From the NCBI RefSeq assembly GCF_019711495.1, contig NZ_JAIGNM010000001.1, forward strand, positions 1,488,001 through 1,552,000: 64,000 nucleotides of DNA, in the 5' to 3' direction. The translations under genes and the position numbers were made by a program. The DNA comes from Qipengyuania xiamenensis (GTDB lineage: Bacteria; Pseudomonadota; Alphaproteobacteria; Sphingomonadales; Sphingomonadaceae). The notes beneath the pieces are model-generated. The model made no database searches. It was not told the DNA's origin and saw only the letters and a list, made by a program, of their open reading frames with translations. Positions 21,514-30,567 of the stretch are shown one piece after another (within the stretch, counting starts at the first letter, position 1; each line of letters opens with the position of its first letter).

Positions 21514-22824
21514 GGCCCGTTCGCTCCCGGCGATCCGTTCGCGCGCCTGGATATCGAGATCGACGAAGCCGCGGTGCGCGACCGTATCCGTCTCGTCGAA
21601 CCAGTGGCGCAGCAACAGGCCCACACCTGCTCCCAAGGCCTCTTCATCGAACCGGCCGCTGTCGAAATCGGCGCGCACGAGCGCATAGGGCGTAAGCGTG
21701 GTGGAGGCTTCGTCGACCAGGATCGTCTGCCCGAGCCGCCCCTCGGCGAGCGCATAGGTCGTGTCGTGCTCGAAGAGGTAAGAGACGTCGGCATAGTAAT
21801 GCACGTAGGTCCAGTCGCGAGCCGCCATCTCCGGCTCCAGTCCGGCGCCGCCCGAAATCGCACCGCGCACGGACCAGTCGTCGATCCCCTGTTCGTCGAG
21901 ACCGACGAGCCTGCTCGCCTCCAGGTTAAAGTTCACCGACGCGAGCGGCTTGTAGCGCAGGCCGATCCAGCCTTGGGCCGCGTTGCTCGCGGCAAGGGTG
22001 TCACTCTGGAAATCGGATAGATAGGCCCGCGCGAAGAAACTGAACGGCCGGCCATTGCGCCATCCGCCGATGCGCCGAGACACTTCAGCGCCGACCTGCA
22101 AGGCTTCCTCGTCATCGGGGAGGACAGGTCCGAGCGGACGGCCAGCAGTGCTGTAGCTGGCCTGTGCGAGGAAGGACCAGTCGCGCGTCAGCTCGCGGTT
22201 TTCCCGGCGGATCGCTTCGCGTTGCTGAGGTGACAATGGCTGCTCTTCGGAATTGTCGAGCGCGAGGCCTGTCTCGAAAAAGCGCACCGCCCTGCGATCG
22301 AGCCCGCGCCGCTTCGCGCTGTATCCGGCATCGAGCGCGGATTGCCGGGTGAACCCGTCATATAGCGCTTCATTTTCGAGGATGTCCTGTGCAGCGGTAT
22401 CGTCCCCCGCAGCGATTGCAACCATCGCCCAGTCGAGCGACTGGCGTGTTTGCAGCGAGGGATTGGCCATAGCCTGACCAATCACCCCGCGCGCAGCTGC
22501 ATGATCGCCCGCATAGGCAAGGTTGAGCGCCTGTGCGCGCAGGAAATAGCTTCGCTTTGCCGGATCGGTTTCGAAACGGGCAGCGCTCTCGAACGCCTCG
22601 GCCGCAGCCTCTTCCTGCCCCGATTGCGCGCGCGCTTCGGCAAGGAGCCCCCACCAGACCGGATTTTCGGAATCGCTTTCCAGCGCAGCTTCGGCACCGG
22701 CGATCGCCTCGTCGTACCTGGCCGCGCGATAATCCTCGAAGGGATCGGTTGCCCGAACGTCCTGCGCCAGCGCTGCGCCCGAAAGGCACACGGTTACCAG
22801 CATGCCGGTTGCGGCTATGCGCAT
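21478..22824 (-). CDS. Exported TPR protein with C-terminal beta-barrel, NfrA_C-like
   Basis: A signal peptide (residues 1-20, ending ALA-Q) precedes helical tetratricopeptide-like repeats to about residue 200 (ARYDEAIAGAEAALE, AQSGQEEAAAEAFESAARFE). The second half from ENRELTRDWSFLAQASYS has alternating strand patterns with aromatic residues and ends in LVTVTLGR, like an outer-membrane beta-barrel. The layout resembles the C-terminal domain of the phage N4 adsorption protein NfrA, whose relatives work with exopolysaccharide export. Here 448 residues make a much smaller protein than NfrA. Location in the outer membrane facing the periplasm is inferred. It is monocistronic and overlaps the patatin gene tail to tail. 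Confidence 0.75.
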   Translation of the reverse strand: MRIAATGMLVTVCLSGAALAQDVRATDPFEDYRAARYDEAIAGAEAALESDSENPVWWGLLAEARAQSGQEEAAAEAFESAARFETDPAKRSYFLRAQALNLAYAGDHAAARGVIGQAMANPSLQTRQSLDWAMVAIAAGDDTAAQDILENEALYDGFTRQSALDAGYSAKRRGLDRRAVRFFETGLALDNSEEQPLSPQQREAIRRENRELTRDWSFLAQASYSTAGRPLGPVLPDDEEALQVGAEVSRRIGGWRNGRPFSFFARAYLSDFQSDTLAASNAAQGWIGLRYKPLASVNFNLEASRLVGLDEQGIDDWSVRGAISGGAGLEPEMAARDWTYVHYYADVSYLFEHDTTYALAEGRLGQTILVDEASTTLTPYALVRADFDSGRFDEEALGAGVGLLLRHWFDETDTVAHRGFVDLDIQARERIAGSERASGVLVTVTLGR

Positions 22825-22925
22825 TCACTTTCCCCACCCGTTGAACACGCAGGGGTGCAACAAGCGCGCAGAGCGCGCAAGTGCTTGATTTGTCTTTGGA
22901 GATATCAGTCCGGTCAGGGGACTGT

Positions 22926-23012
22926 TGGTGCGGTCGAGAAGACTCGAACTTCCACGGCCTTGCGGCCACAACGACCTCAACGTTGCGCGTCTACCAGTTC
23001 CGCCACGACCGC
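22926..23012 (-). tRNA. tRNA-Leu(GAG)
   Basis: The minus strand folds as a class II tRNA: acceptor GCGGUCG pairing with CGACCGC, D arm with GGCGGAACUGGUAGACGC, anticodon stem CAACG/CGUUG enclosing loop UUGAGGU (anticodon GAG, leucine codons CUC and CUU), a long variable arm GUGGCCGCAAGGCC and a T arm with GUUCGAGUC. The 3' CCA is encoded in the DNA (22926-22928). Confidence 0.95.
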
Positions 23013-23130
23013 ACACAGTCTGCATCGGAAGCGAATCTCACATGCATGAGAAGCTTGGCTCCCGCCGGTAGGAGCGCGCCCCTAGCAACAGCTTTGCGAG
23101 GCGGCAAGCACCTATTTGCAGGTAACAGCC

Positions 23131-23964
23131 CTAGAGCGGTGCCCAACCCACTTCGGCATAGACCGCCGCACGCGGCACATCGGTGCGCGCTTCGTCGATC
23201 GTGACCGTCTCGCCGGGGGCCAGAGTGGGCTGCGGAGGCTGCACGACCCAGCTGTAAAGCTGGCGGTCGCGCTCATCGACCATGCGGATCAGGACCGGCG
23301 GCGCCTTGCGCGATTCGCGGGCCTTGTTGGTGATCTCGATCCGCGCGGTGAACATCCAGGTCTTGTTTTCCAGCAAGCGCCAGCGCTGCTGATCGACAGG
23401 GAACTTCAGTTCGAGGTCAGGCTGGGCTGCGCCGAACAGCGGCTTCTCGCCCGGCCACCAGTTGGGCGTACCGAATTGCGACATCGCCACGACCGCACCG
23501 GCGGCCAGCAGGGCGAAGATCGCCGCCGCCCAGGTCCACAACTTGAGCGTGTTGCGGCGTGGACCGAAAGGCGGCGCGTGATCGAAGCGCGAAACGAGGT
23601 CGTCCTCGTGCATCGGCTCTTCCGCCGGAGCATCGAAATCGGGTTCACGCTCGACCGGCTCGTCATAGGACGGCGGCATGCGCTCGTCGAAATCGGTCCA
23701 GCCGCTTGCGGGCTGGCGCGCTTCGGGTTCTGCCGGAGGCGGCGCTGCAGGTTCTTGCGCAGCAGCTGGTGGCGGAGGCGGGGGCGGCGCGGGAACAGGC
23801 GCGGGTTCGGCAACCGCCTCGCTCGCGATCACGTCATCCGCGCTCGAACCTTCCTGGTACCACGAGTGCTTGCACTTGGCGCAGCGCACGGTTCTCCCGT
23901 CGACGCCAATGGCGCTGTCGGGCACGACATAACGGGTGCTGCAGGCCGGGCATGCGATAATCAT
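23131..23964 (-). CDS. MJ0042-type zinc-ribbon protein with membrane helix
   Basis: The 277-residue product starts with a zinc ribbon: CPAC (Cys5, Cys8) and CAKC (Cys28, Cys31), the MJ0042 motif at the start of many alphaproteobacterial proteins. A proline/alanine/glutamate-rich low-complexity linker follows (about 50-135), then one transmembrane helix (141-162) and a C-terminal beta-rich domain like DUF3426 (about 180-277). The N-terminal ribbon should be cytosolic and the C-terminal domain periplasmic. Function is unknown. ATG 23964 is chosen because the ribbon begins there. It diverges from ftsE across 160 bp, and this pairing suggests an envelope-related role; that is inference. Confidence 0.85.
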   Translation of the reverse strand: MIIACPACSTRYVVPDSAIGVDGRTVRCAKCKHSWYQEGSSADDVIASEAVAEPAPVPAPPPPPPPAAAQEPAAPPPAEPEARQPASGWTDFDERMPPSYDEPVEREPDFDAPAEEPMHEDDLVSRFDHAPPFGPRRNTLKLWTWAAAIFALLAAGAVVAMSQFGTPNWWPGEKPLFGAAQPDLELKFPVDQQRWRLLENKTWMFTARIEITNKARESRKAPPVLIRMVDERDRQLYSWVVQPPQPTLAPGETVTIDEARTDVPRAAVYAEVGWAPL

Positions 23965-24124
23965 GGTGAATGAAAGCTCTATCGGGGCCAGCGAATCACG
24001 ACAAGCGGCGCAGCTGTGTGCGAAAGCCCCAATTGGCTTTTTTCCACACCGAAGCGCGGTTATAGGCCCGAATAACGAAAATGGCCGCCCATATTTCCCT
24101 CGATCGCCCGGCAAACACCCGCCG

Positions 24125-24853
24125 ATGAGCACGCATGAAAGCGATATCGTGCAGTTCGACAACGTCGGATTGCGCTACGGGACCGAGCGCGAGGTTCTCT
24201 CGAACATTTCGTTCACGCTGTTTTCGGGCCGGTTTTACTTCCTCACCGGAGAAAGCGGCGCAGGCAAGACTTCGCTTCTCAAGCTACTCTATCTCGCGCA
24301 GCGCCCCTCGCGCGGGGCGATCCGCATGTTCGGCCGCGACGTCATCACCCTGCCGCGCGACAAGCTGCCCGCCTATCGCCGCCGCATGGGCGTGGTGTTC
24401 CAGGATTTCCGTCTCGTCGACCACCTGTCCGCCTTCGACAACATTGCCCTGCCGCTGCGTGTCTCGGGCGTGCGCGAGGCCGATCTGCGCGGGCCGGTCG
24501 AAGACATGCTCGAATGGGTCGGGCTTGCGAACCGCGCCGATGCACGGCCAGCCACGCTTTCCGGCGGCGAACAACAGCGCGTAGCGATTGCGCGCGCGGT
24601 CATCGGCAGGCCCGAAGTACTCGTGGCCGACGAGCCGACCGGCAACGTCGATCCCGACATGGCGCTCAAACTGATGCGCCTGTTCGAGGCGTTGAACCGG
24701 CTCGGCACGACAGTGGTCGTCGCGACCCACGACCTGCAGCTTTTGCGCAAGGTGCCCGACAGCTTGATCATGCGGCTGAGCAAGGGCAGCCTGCTCGACC
24801 CGACCGGCGCGCTCAAATACCCGCCACGCCGCAGCGGTGGAGGCGGAGCATGA
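24125..24853 (+). CDS. ftsE: Cell division ATP-binding protein FtsE
   Basis: FtsE is the ABC ATPase of the FtsEX complex, which passes a mechanical signal across the inner membrane to activate peptidoglycan hydrolases at division. In 242 residues it has Walker A GESGAGKTS (42-50), the Q-loop VVFQDF, the signature LSGGEQQR (145-152), Walker B VLVADEP with the catalytic Glu and the switch His in ATHD. The ATG at 24125 has no strong ribosome binding site. Its stop overlaps the ftsX start (ATGA), the normal coupling of this pair. The C-terminal tail is rich in proline, arginine and glycine. Confidence 0.95.
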   Translation: MSTHESDIVQFDNVGLRYGTEREVLSNISFTLFSGRFYFLTGESGAGKTSLLKLLYLAQRPSRGAIRMFGRDVITLPRDKLPAYRRRMGVVFQDFRLVDHLSAFDNIALPLRVSGVREADLRGPVEDMLEWVGLANRADARPATLSGGEQQRVAIARAVIGRPEVLVADEPTGNVDPDMALKLMRLFEALNRLGTTVVVATHDLQLLRKVPDSLIMRLSKGSLLDPTGALKYPPRRSGGGGA

Positions 24854-25782
24854 AGCGCCCCCCCACGATCGGCAGCGCAGTCGACCGCGGTCTCGCACCG
24901 TTCCGGGGGCGCCGTGCCGCGCACCTGCTGCCCAAGGCGCGCTTTGGCGGGCCTATCCCTTGGGTCATCGCGGTCATGGTCGCGCTCACCGTGCTGGCGG
25001 CAGGCGGGGCGCTTGCCCTGTCGAACATGGTGTCGAGCGCGCGCGGCGATCTTGAAGGCAGCGCCACCGTGCAGGTGATCGAGCCCGATGCCGATGCAAG
25101 GCAGGCCAAGGCCGCAGTCGTGGTCGACCTGCTTGCGCAGGACCCCGCAGTCGTCGGTTTCCGCGCCGTGCCGGAATCGGAAGTCGCCGAACTGCTCGAG
25201 CCATGGCTGGGCGGGGGCGAAGGCATGGAGGCGGTGCCGCTGCCCGCATTGATCGATGTCGAACTGCGCGATGGCACCGGCACTGCCGAGCTCGAGCGCA
25301 TAGAGGCTGCGCTGCAGGACGCGGCACCCGGTTCGCGGATCGACAGCCAGGCGCAGTTCCTCGCGCCGGTTCTCTCGGCATTGCGCGCGCTTCAGTGGAT
25401 GGCGCTCGCCATGATCATCCTGCTCGCCTTTACCGGCGCTGCGGCCGTCTGGCTGGCTTCGCGCAATGTGCTTGGCGGCAATCGCGACACGATCGAGATC
25501 GTCCACCTGTTGGGAGGAAACGACGACCAGATCGCGCGCGTCTTCCAGCGTTCGATCCTGTTCGACGCAATTGCAGGCGGACTGCTCGGCCTTGTGACGG
25601 GAGCGCTCGCGATCACGCTGATGGCGCGCCAGTTCGCCGCGCTCGATTCCGGAATGGTTGCAGGAGGGTCACTCTCCGCGCTCGATTGGGCGATACTTGC
25701 GCTAGTCCCGCTTTTCGCGGTCGGAATTGCCGTCTACACCGCGCGCATGACGGTTATTCAATCCTTGCGGAAAATGCTGTGA
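24850..25782 (+). CDS. ftsX: Cell division protein FtsX
   Basis: The membrane partner of FtsE (310 residues). It shows the FtsX layout: a cytosolic N-terminus, one helix at about 37-60, a periplasmic domain of about 110 residues, then three helices (starting near 178, 233 and 278) with the FtsX core in between. The cytosolic segment HLLGGNDDQIARVFQRS matches the family motif that contacts FtsE. It starts within the ftsE stop and ends in the next gene's GTG start. The periplasmic loop should bind a murein hydrolase activator, whose partner is not evident here. The M23 peptidase at 63.3 kb is a possible but unproven client. Confidence 0.93.
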   Translation: MKRPPTIGSAVDRGLAPFRGRRAAHLLPKARFGGPIPWVIAVMVALTVLAAGGALALSNMVSSARGDLEGSATVQVIEPDADARQAKAAVVVDLLAQDPAVVGFRAVPESEVAELLEPWLGGGEGMEAVPLPALIDVELRDGTGTAELERIEAALQDAAPGSRIDSQAQFLAPVLSALRALQWMALAMIILLAFTGAAAVWLASRNVLGGNRDTIEIVHLLGGNDDQIARVFQRSILFDAIAGGLLGLVTGALAITLMARQFAALDSGMVAGGSLSALDWAILALVPLFAVGIAVYTARMTVIQSLRKML

Positions 25783-26309
25783 TACTGCGCTTTTTCGCCG
25801 CCCTCTTCCTGATTTACGCCTTCGGCTTCCTTGCCTTCGCGGTGTCGCTTCCCGCGCCTGCAGCCAAGACCGAGACCCATGCCGTTATCGTCCTGACCGG
25901 CGGCGCCGGAAGGATCGACCGCGGGATCGAGGTCGTGGAGAGCGGCCTCGCCAAGGAAATGTTCGTCTCCGGCGTCGATCCGGAAGTGAAGCCGGCCGAA
26001 TTTGCCGAGCAGTTCGAAGTCTCGCGCCGCACCATGGACTGCTGTGTCACGCTGGGCTTCCTCGCGGTCGATACGCGCAGCAATGCCGGTGAAGTTGCGG
26101 AATGGATGAAGGAGAAGGAATTCACCTCGGTCCGCCTCGTGACGACCGACTGGCACATGGCCCGCGCATATTCCGAAGTGTCGGGATCGCTGCCCGAAGG
26201 CACCACCATCGTGAAGGACGCCGTGGTCTCGCATCCCGACCTCGGCACGCTGTTCCTCGAATACAACAAGCTCCTTGCCTCGGAGATCTCGCAGGGGCTG
26301 CCGGTCTGA
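25779..26309 (+). CDS. YdcF-like DUF218 family protein
   Basis: A 176-residue protein with one N-terminal transmembrane segment (about 2-22) and a DUF218 Rossmann-like domain. Family motifs are HAVIVLTGGAGRIDRGIE at the start of the domain and the TTDWHMARA histidine motif near its end. ElyC/YdcF relatives affect envelope glycan metabolism; the biochemical role is uncertain. The GTG start at 25779 overlaps the ftsX stop (GTGA), so translation should be coupled. Four bases separate its stop from plsC. It is the third gene of the ftsE-ftsX-DUF218-plsC group. Confidence 0.85.
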   Translation: MILRFFAALFLIYAFGFLAFAVSLPAPAAKTETHAVIVLTGGAGRIDRGIEVVESGLAKEMFVSGVDPEVKPAEFAEQFEVSRRTMDCCVTLGFLAVDTRSNAGEVAEWMKEKEFTSVRLVTTDWHMARAYSEVSGSLPEGTTIVKDAVVSHPDLGTLFLEYNKLLASEISQGLPV

Positions 26310-26313
26310 CGCG

Positions 26314-26994
26314 ATGATCCTGCTGCGCAATATCGTTTTCTATCCGGCGTTCTACCTCGGCTCTTTCCTGATCACGGCAGCCTCGCTGCTCAGTGCGCCT
26401 TTCTCGCTGGCAGCCTTCCGCCGGCGCGTGCGCAACTGGGGCCAGTGGCAGCGCTGGTGCCTCAAGCACATCATTGGCGCCGACGTCGTCATCGAGGGCG
26501 AGCCGCACGGCGAACCGGCGCTCTACGCGATCAAGCACGAGAGTTTCTTCGAAGCGATCGATGCGCCCAACCTGCTCGATTGCCCTTCGGTCTTCGCCAA
26601 GCAGGAGCTGTTCTCCATACCCGGCTGGGGCCGCGCCGCGCTTGCCTACGGCCTGATCCCGGTCGCGCGCGACAAGGGTGCGAAAATGCTGATGGGCATG
26701 ATCCGCAGCGCCAAGGCGATGGTAGCCGACGGTCGCCCGCTGGTTATCTTCCCCGAAGGAACCCGCGTCCCGCATGGCGAACGGCGGCAACTGCAGGCGG
26801 GCTTTGCGGGCCTCTACAAGATGCTCGGCCTGTCCGTGATCCCGGTCGCCGTGGACAGCGGATTTGTATACCACCGCTGGCTCAAGCGGCCCGGCACGAT
26901 CACCTACCGGTTCGGTGAACCGATCCCGCCCGGCCTTCCGCGCGAGGAAATCGAGCAGCGCGTGCTCGACGCCATAAATTCACTGAACGACTAG
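26314..26994 (+). CDS. plsC: 1-acyl-sn-glycerol-3-phosphate acyltransferase
   Basis: PlsC transfers an acyl chain to lysophosphatidic acid to make phosphatidic acid for phospholipid synthesis. The product (226 residues) has an N-terminal hydrophobic segment (about 8-30), the catalytic H-x4-D motif in [10 protein letters not shown] and the FPEGTR substrate motif, both intact. Relatives of this subtype may acylate other lysolipids. It ends four bases past the start of the convergent hisC stop. It is the last gene of the FtsEX operon, linking lipid supply with a division signal; that link is inferred. Confidence 0.93.
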   Translation: MILLRNIVFYPAFYLGSFLITAASLLSAPFSLAAFRRRVRNWGQWQRWCLKHIIGADVVIEGEPHGEPALYAIKHESFFEAIDAPNLLDCPSVFAKQELFSIPGWGRAALAYGLIPVARDKGAKMLMGMIRSAKAMVADGRPLVIFPEGTRVPHGERRQLQAGFAGLYKMLGLSVIPVAVDSGFVYHRWLKRPGTITYRFGEPIPPGLPREEIEQRVLDAINSLND

Positions 26995-28088
26995 GCGGAG
27001 TCCGCTGCGGCCCTGAGGATCGCGGCAATCTCGTCCATCTGCTTCGGCGTGCCGATCGTGATGCGCAGGCCGTGCGGCAAACCCTGCCCGGGCAGGTGAC
27101 GCACCGCGTAACCGCCTTGCGCCAACGCGGCGAGCGCGGCTTCGGCGGTCAGCCTGCCTTCGAACAGCACCAGCAGGAAGTTTGCCTTGCTCGGGATCGC
27201 CCGCAGGCCATGATTGCCCATGCTCGCAATCGCATCGGCAAAGCGTGCAAGCTCGCGATTGTTGGTTTCGCGCGATTTCGCGACGAAATCCTGATCGCCA
27301 AGGCCCGCAATCGCGGCCTTCTGCCCCGAGCCAGTGACATTGAACGGCCCGCGGATGCGGTTGAGCGCATCGACGAGATGCGGCGCACCGGTCGCCCAGC
27401 CGATCCGCTCACCCGCAAGGCCGTAAATCTTGGAAAAGGTCCGCGTGACGAGCACGTTCTGCTGCGCTTCGGCGAGCGCGAGCCCGCCATCGTCCTCGCC
27501 CGCCTCGAGATATTCGCCATAGGCCTGGTCGACGACCAGCAGCACATCGGCGGGCAGCCCTGCGTGCAGCCGCTCGATCTCGGCGCGGGGCAGGAAGCTG
27601 CCGGTGGGATTGTTCGGATTGGCGACGAATACCACCCGTGTCTTGTCGGTCAGCGCGCCGAGCAGCGCATCGACATCGGTCGCATAGTCGGCATCCGCCG
27701 CCTCGACCGGCGTCGCGCCGCAGCGCCTTGCCGCGATCTCGTAGACCACGAAGGAAAAGCGCGCGTAGAGCACCTCGTCGCCGGGGCCTGCAAAGGCCTG
27801 CGCGGCGAGGTTGAGCAGCTCGTCAGATCCCGTTCCACACACGATGCGCGCCGGGTCGATGCCGTGCACTTCGCCGATCTTCGCGCGCAACGCCGTGGAG
27901 TCCGGATCGGGATAGCGGGCAGGTCCTGCGGGCTCTGCGAGCGCTGCCAAGGCATGTTCGCTGCAGCCGAGCGGGTTCTCGTTCGCCGACAGCTTGACCA
28001 GCTCGCGGCCGTCGGCGCCTTTGCTTTTGCCGGGGACATAGGCGTGGATCTTTTCGATCCAGGGTTTCATTTCGGGTTTGTCTGCCAT
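26991..28088 (-). CDS. hisC: Histidinol-phosphate aminotransferase
   Basis: HisC is a PLP enzyme that transaminates imidazole acetol phosphate to histidinol phosphate in histidine synthesis. In 365 residues it carries the aminotransferase class I/II features: ANENPLG near the start, [17 protein letters not shown] and the Schiff-base lysine in [15 protein letters not shown] (about 220), with the terminal arginine in GLRITIG. Some relatives also act on aromatic acids. It is alone, divergent from metX across 69 bp, and not next to other his genes here. Confidence 0.95.
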   Translation of the reverse strand: MADKPEMKPWIEKIHAYVPGKSKGADGRELVKLSANENPLGCSEHALAALAEPAGPARYPDPDSTALRAKIGEVHGIDPARIVCGTGSDELLNLAAQAFAGPGDEVLYARFSFVVYEIAARRCGATPVEAADADYATDVDALLGALTDKTRVVFVANPNNPTGSFLPRAEIERLHAGLPADVLLVVDQAYGEYLEAGEDDGGLALAEAQQNVLVTRTFSKIYGLAGERIGWATGAPHLVDALNRIRGPFNVTGSGQKAAIAGLGDQDFVAKSRETNNRELARFADAIASMGNHGLRAIPSKANFLLVLFEGRLTAEAALAALAQGGYAVRHLPGQGLPHGLRITIGTPKQMDEIAAILRAAADSA

Positions 28089-28157
28089 TGCGGCTTCGGC
28101 GCATGAAAGAAAAACCGCCCTTCGACAAGCACCTGTCGTGGCGCTAGAGGCGGATAT

Positions 28158-29249
28158 ATGGCCGGGGCATCACGAACACTGACATTGCCGAACGCGCTGC
28201 CGCTCGACGGCGGGGGCGAGCTGGTGGATGCCACGCTCGCCTTCGAGACCTATGGCGAACTCAACGAGGATCGCTCGAACGCCATCCTCCTGTGCCACGC
28301 GCTGACCGGCGACCAGTATGTTGCCTCGCCCCATCCCGTCACTGGCAAGCCGGGCTGGTGGGAACGGATGGTCGGCCCGGGCAAGCCGATCGACACGAAC
28401 CGCTACCACGTCATCTGCGCCAATGTGATCGGCAGCTGCATGGGCTCTATCGGCCCTGCAAGCGAGGCATCCGACGGCAAGCCCTATGCGATGCGCTTTC
28501 CGGTCATCACCATCCGCGACATGGTACGTGGTCTCGTCGCGCTGCTCGACGAACTGGAGATCGAGACGCTGCACGCGGTGGTCGGCGGATCGATGGGCGG
28601 GATGCAGGCGTTGAGCCTTGCCGCCAACTGGCCCGACCGGGCAGCGCGTGTGCTCGTGATCGCCTCGACGAGCCGTCACTCAGCGCAGAACATCGCCTTC
28701 CACGAGCTCGGCCGGCAGGCGATCATGGCCGATCCGAACTGGCGGCAGGGCGACTATTACGAGGCAGAGGACCAGCCCGATGCAGGGCTCGCTGTGGCGC
28801 GCATGGCGGCGCACATTACTTATCTCTCCGAAGAGGCACTGACCGAGAAATTCGGCCGCAATCTCCAGGACCGTGACGCGAAGAGCTTCGGTTTCGATGC
28901 CGATTTCCAGGTCGAGAGCTACCTGCGCTACCAGGGCAGCGGTTTCACGCGCCGCTTCGATGCGAACAGCTATCTCTACATCACCCGCGCGATGGATTAT
29001 TTCGACCTCGCCGAAGAGCATGGCGGCAAGCTCGCCAATGCCTTCGCAGGTACCGGTGCGCGCTTCTGCCTCGTCAGTTTCGACAGCGACTGGCTCTATC
29101 CGACCAGCGAAAGCCGCCACGTGGTGCGCGCGCTCAATGCAGCAGGTGCAGCGGTAAGTTTCGTCGAATTGTCCGCCCCGCACGGGCACGACAGCTTCCT
29201 GCTCGACGTGCCTGCGCTCGACCGTGTCGTGAAAGGCTTCATCGAATGA
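28158..29249 (+). CDS. metX: Homoserine O-acetyltransferase
   Basis: MetX is an alpha/beta hydrolase-fold acyltransferase that makes O-acetyl- or O-succinyl-homoserine for methionine synthesis. The 363-residue product has [17 protein letters not shown] near the start, the nucleophile elbow [10 protein letters not shown] (about 144), [12 protein letters not shown] in the lid and the terminal His in [10 protein letters not shown]. The acyl donor cannot be told from this. The stop overlaps metW (ATGA), the standard metX-metW pair in alphaproteobacteria. I see no SAM-II riboswitch in the short upstream region. Confidence 0.95.
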   Translation: MAGASRTLTLPNALPLDGGGELVDATLAFETYGELNEDRSNAILLCHALTGDQYVASPHPVTGKPGWWERMVGPGKPIDTNRYHVICANVIGSCMGSIGPASEASDGKPYAMRFPVITIRDMVRGLVALLDELEIETLHAVVGGSMGGMQALSLAANWPDRAARVLVIASTSRHSAQNIAFHELGRQAIMADPNWRQGDYYEAEDQPDAGLAVARMAAHITYLSEEALTEKFGRNLQDRDAKSFGFDADFQVESYLRYQGSGFTRRFDANSYLYITRAMDYFDLAEEHGGKLANAFAGTGARFCLVSFDSDWLYPTSESRHVVRALNAAGAAVSFVELSAPHGHDSFLLDVPALDRVVKGFIE

Positions 29250-29830
29250 GCTTGCGTGCAGATCTTGCCGCGATTGCCGAAGCGATCGCGCCCGACACCC
29301 GCGTTCTCGACATCGGTTGCGGCGACGGTGCGCTGCTCGCCAACCTGCGCGACACCAAACAGGTCGATGCGCGCGGGATGGAGATCGACGGCACCTGCGT
29401 CGAACGCTGTGTGGCGCAGGGGCTTTCGGTGGTTCAGGGCGATGCCAATCGCGACCTTGCCGACTATCCGGACAAGGGCTTCGATTACACCGTGCTGAGC
29501 CAGACATTGCAGACGGCAACGCGGCCAGACCTCATGCTCGACCAGCTGCTGCGCGTCGGGCGTCAGGCATTCGTCAGTTTCCCGAATTTCGCCCATTGGC
29601 GCACCCGCTCCGCCCTTATGCTGGGTGGACGCATGCCTGTGACACGCGCCATCCCGGTTAGCTGGTACGAGACGCCCAACATCCACCACGTCACCGTGAA
29701 AGACTTCCGCGAACTCGCCCGCGAGAAGGGCGCGAAGATCGAGCGTGAATGGTTTTTCTCGGGCGGCAAGCCGGTAACAGGCGGCACCAACTGGCGCGCC
29801 GAATTCGCGGTCTTCCAGCTCAGCCGCTGA
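29246..29830 (+). CDS. metW: MetW methionine biosynthesis protein
   Basis: A 194-residue protein with a SAM-dependent methyltransferase-like fold: [12 protein letters not shown] at 20-31 is the SAM-binding loop. The family motifs [13 protein letters not shown] and [15 protein letters not shown] are present. MetW works with MetX as a required partner for full acyltransferase activity in several bacteria; whether it methylates anything is not settled. Translation is coupled to metX through a four-base overlap. It is convergent with the DUF4126 gene, only four bases away. Confidence 0.95.
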   Translation: MSLRADLAAIAEAIAPDTRVLDIGCGDGALLANLRDTKQVDARGMEIDGTCVERCVAQGLSVVQGDANRDLADYPDKGFDYTVLSQTLQTATRPDLMLDQLLRVGRQAFVSFPNFAHWRTRSALMLGGRMPVTRAIPVSWYETPNIHHVTVKDFRELAREKGAKIEREWFFSGGKPVTGGTNWRAEFAVFQLSR

Positions 29831-29834
29831 GCGC

Positions 29835-30443
29835 CTAGCCCGGCGGAGGCTCGGCCTTGTTGCCCCGTCCGAAGAACCCGCGCACCAGCTTGCGCGCCAG
29901 CCAGATCAGCCAGATCACGAAAGCGAGCAGGACCAGCGCGATCACGCCTGCGGCCACCGGAAATTCATAAGCGAGATAAAGCAACCCGATGGTCGCTACG
30001 TCCTCGGCCGATGAGACGGCGATATTGCTGACCGGTTCCGGACTGGCATTGACCACCCCGCGCGCACCCGCCTTGCCGGCATGCGCCGTCAACGCCGCAC
30101 CGCCACCGAGCAGGAAGGCCACGACCTGCGTTGCCGGATCGGCCGGATCGATGATCGCCAGCGCCAGCAGCGCGCCACCGATGGGCCGAACGAAGGTATG
30201 GATCGCGTCCCACGCGCTATCGAGCCACATCACCTTGTCGGCGAAGAATTCGGCAATCGCGGCCACCGCGGCGATGCCCATGATCCAGGGGTTCGCCAGT
30301 ATGTCGAGGCTCTGCAGATGCTCGGGGATCGGAATGGCATCGAGCCGCATGGCAAGGCCCGTCGCGAAGATGCTGAGATAGAGCCGCCAACCCGCCAGCA
30401 GGCTGACACTCCCGGCTATCCCGATGATTTCCATTATGCCCAT
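29835..30443 (-). CDS. DUF4126 family integral membrane protein
   Basis: The 202-residue product has about five hydrophobic segments (around residues 4-24, 48-70, 92-125 and 160-190) and the alanine/glycine pattern of DUF4126. Family function is unknown. Start ATG 30443 (MGIMEIIG) is chosen; ATG 30434 is also possible. It diverges from the GIN-domain lipoprotein gene with 124 bp between them, which contains a TATTAG/CTAATA inverted repeat. Confidence 0.8.
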   Translation of the reverse strand: MGIMEIIGIAGSVSLLAGWRLYLSIFATGLAMRLDAIPIPEHLQSLDILANPWIMGIAAVAAIAEFFADKVMWLDSAWDAIHTFVRPIGGALLALAIIDPADPATQVVAFLLGGGAALTAHAGKAGARGVVNASPEPVSNIAVSSAEDVATIGLLYLAYEFPVAAGVIALVLLAFVIWLIWLARKLVRGFFGRGNKAEPPPG

Positions 30444-30531
30444 GCGCCTAACTATGCGCCTCTTTTGCGCGCTCGTCCAACTGCTTGCCGGTTTCGACAA
30501 ATGCCGATTGATTGATGGGGCGCTCACTGGC

Positions 30532-30556
30532 TATTAGGTGTGTGATACAACTAATA
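30532..30556. promoter_or_regulatory. TATTAG-N13-CTAATA inverted repeat
   Basis: Perfect six-base arms TATTAG (30532-30537) and CTAATA (30551-30556) separated by 13 bases, an AT-rich island in GC-rich DNA. It ends 11 bases before the ATG 30568, just ahead of the GGAGAGG ribosome binding site, so a bound repressor (GntR/YtrA-like spacing is one option) could block transcription. The regulator is unknown. Confidence 0.4.
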
Positions 30557-30567
30557 CGGAGAGGCAG

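Noticed and set aside
28089..28157. Possible SAM-II riboswitch before metX
   Set aside because: The gap is short and I see no SAM-II core sequence; a five-base hairpin CGACA/TGTCG is too small.
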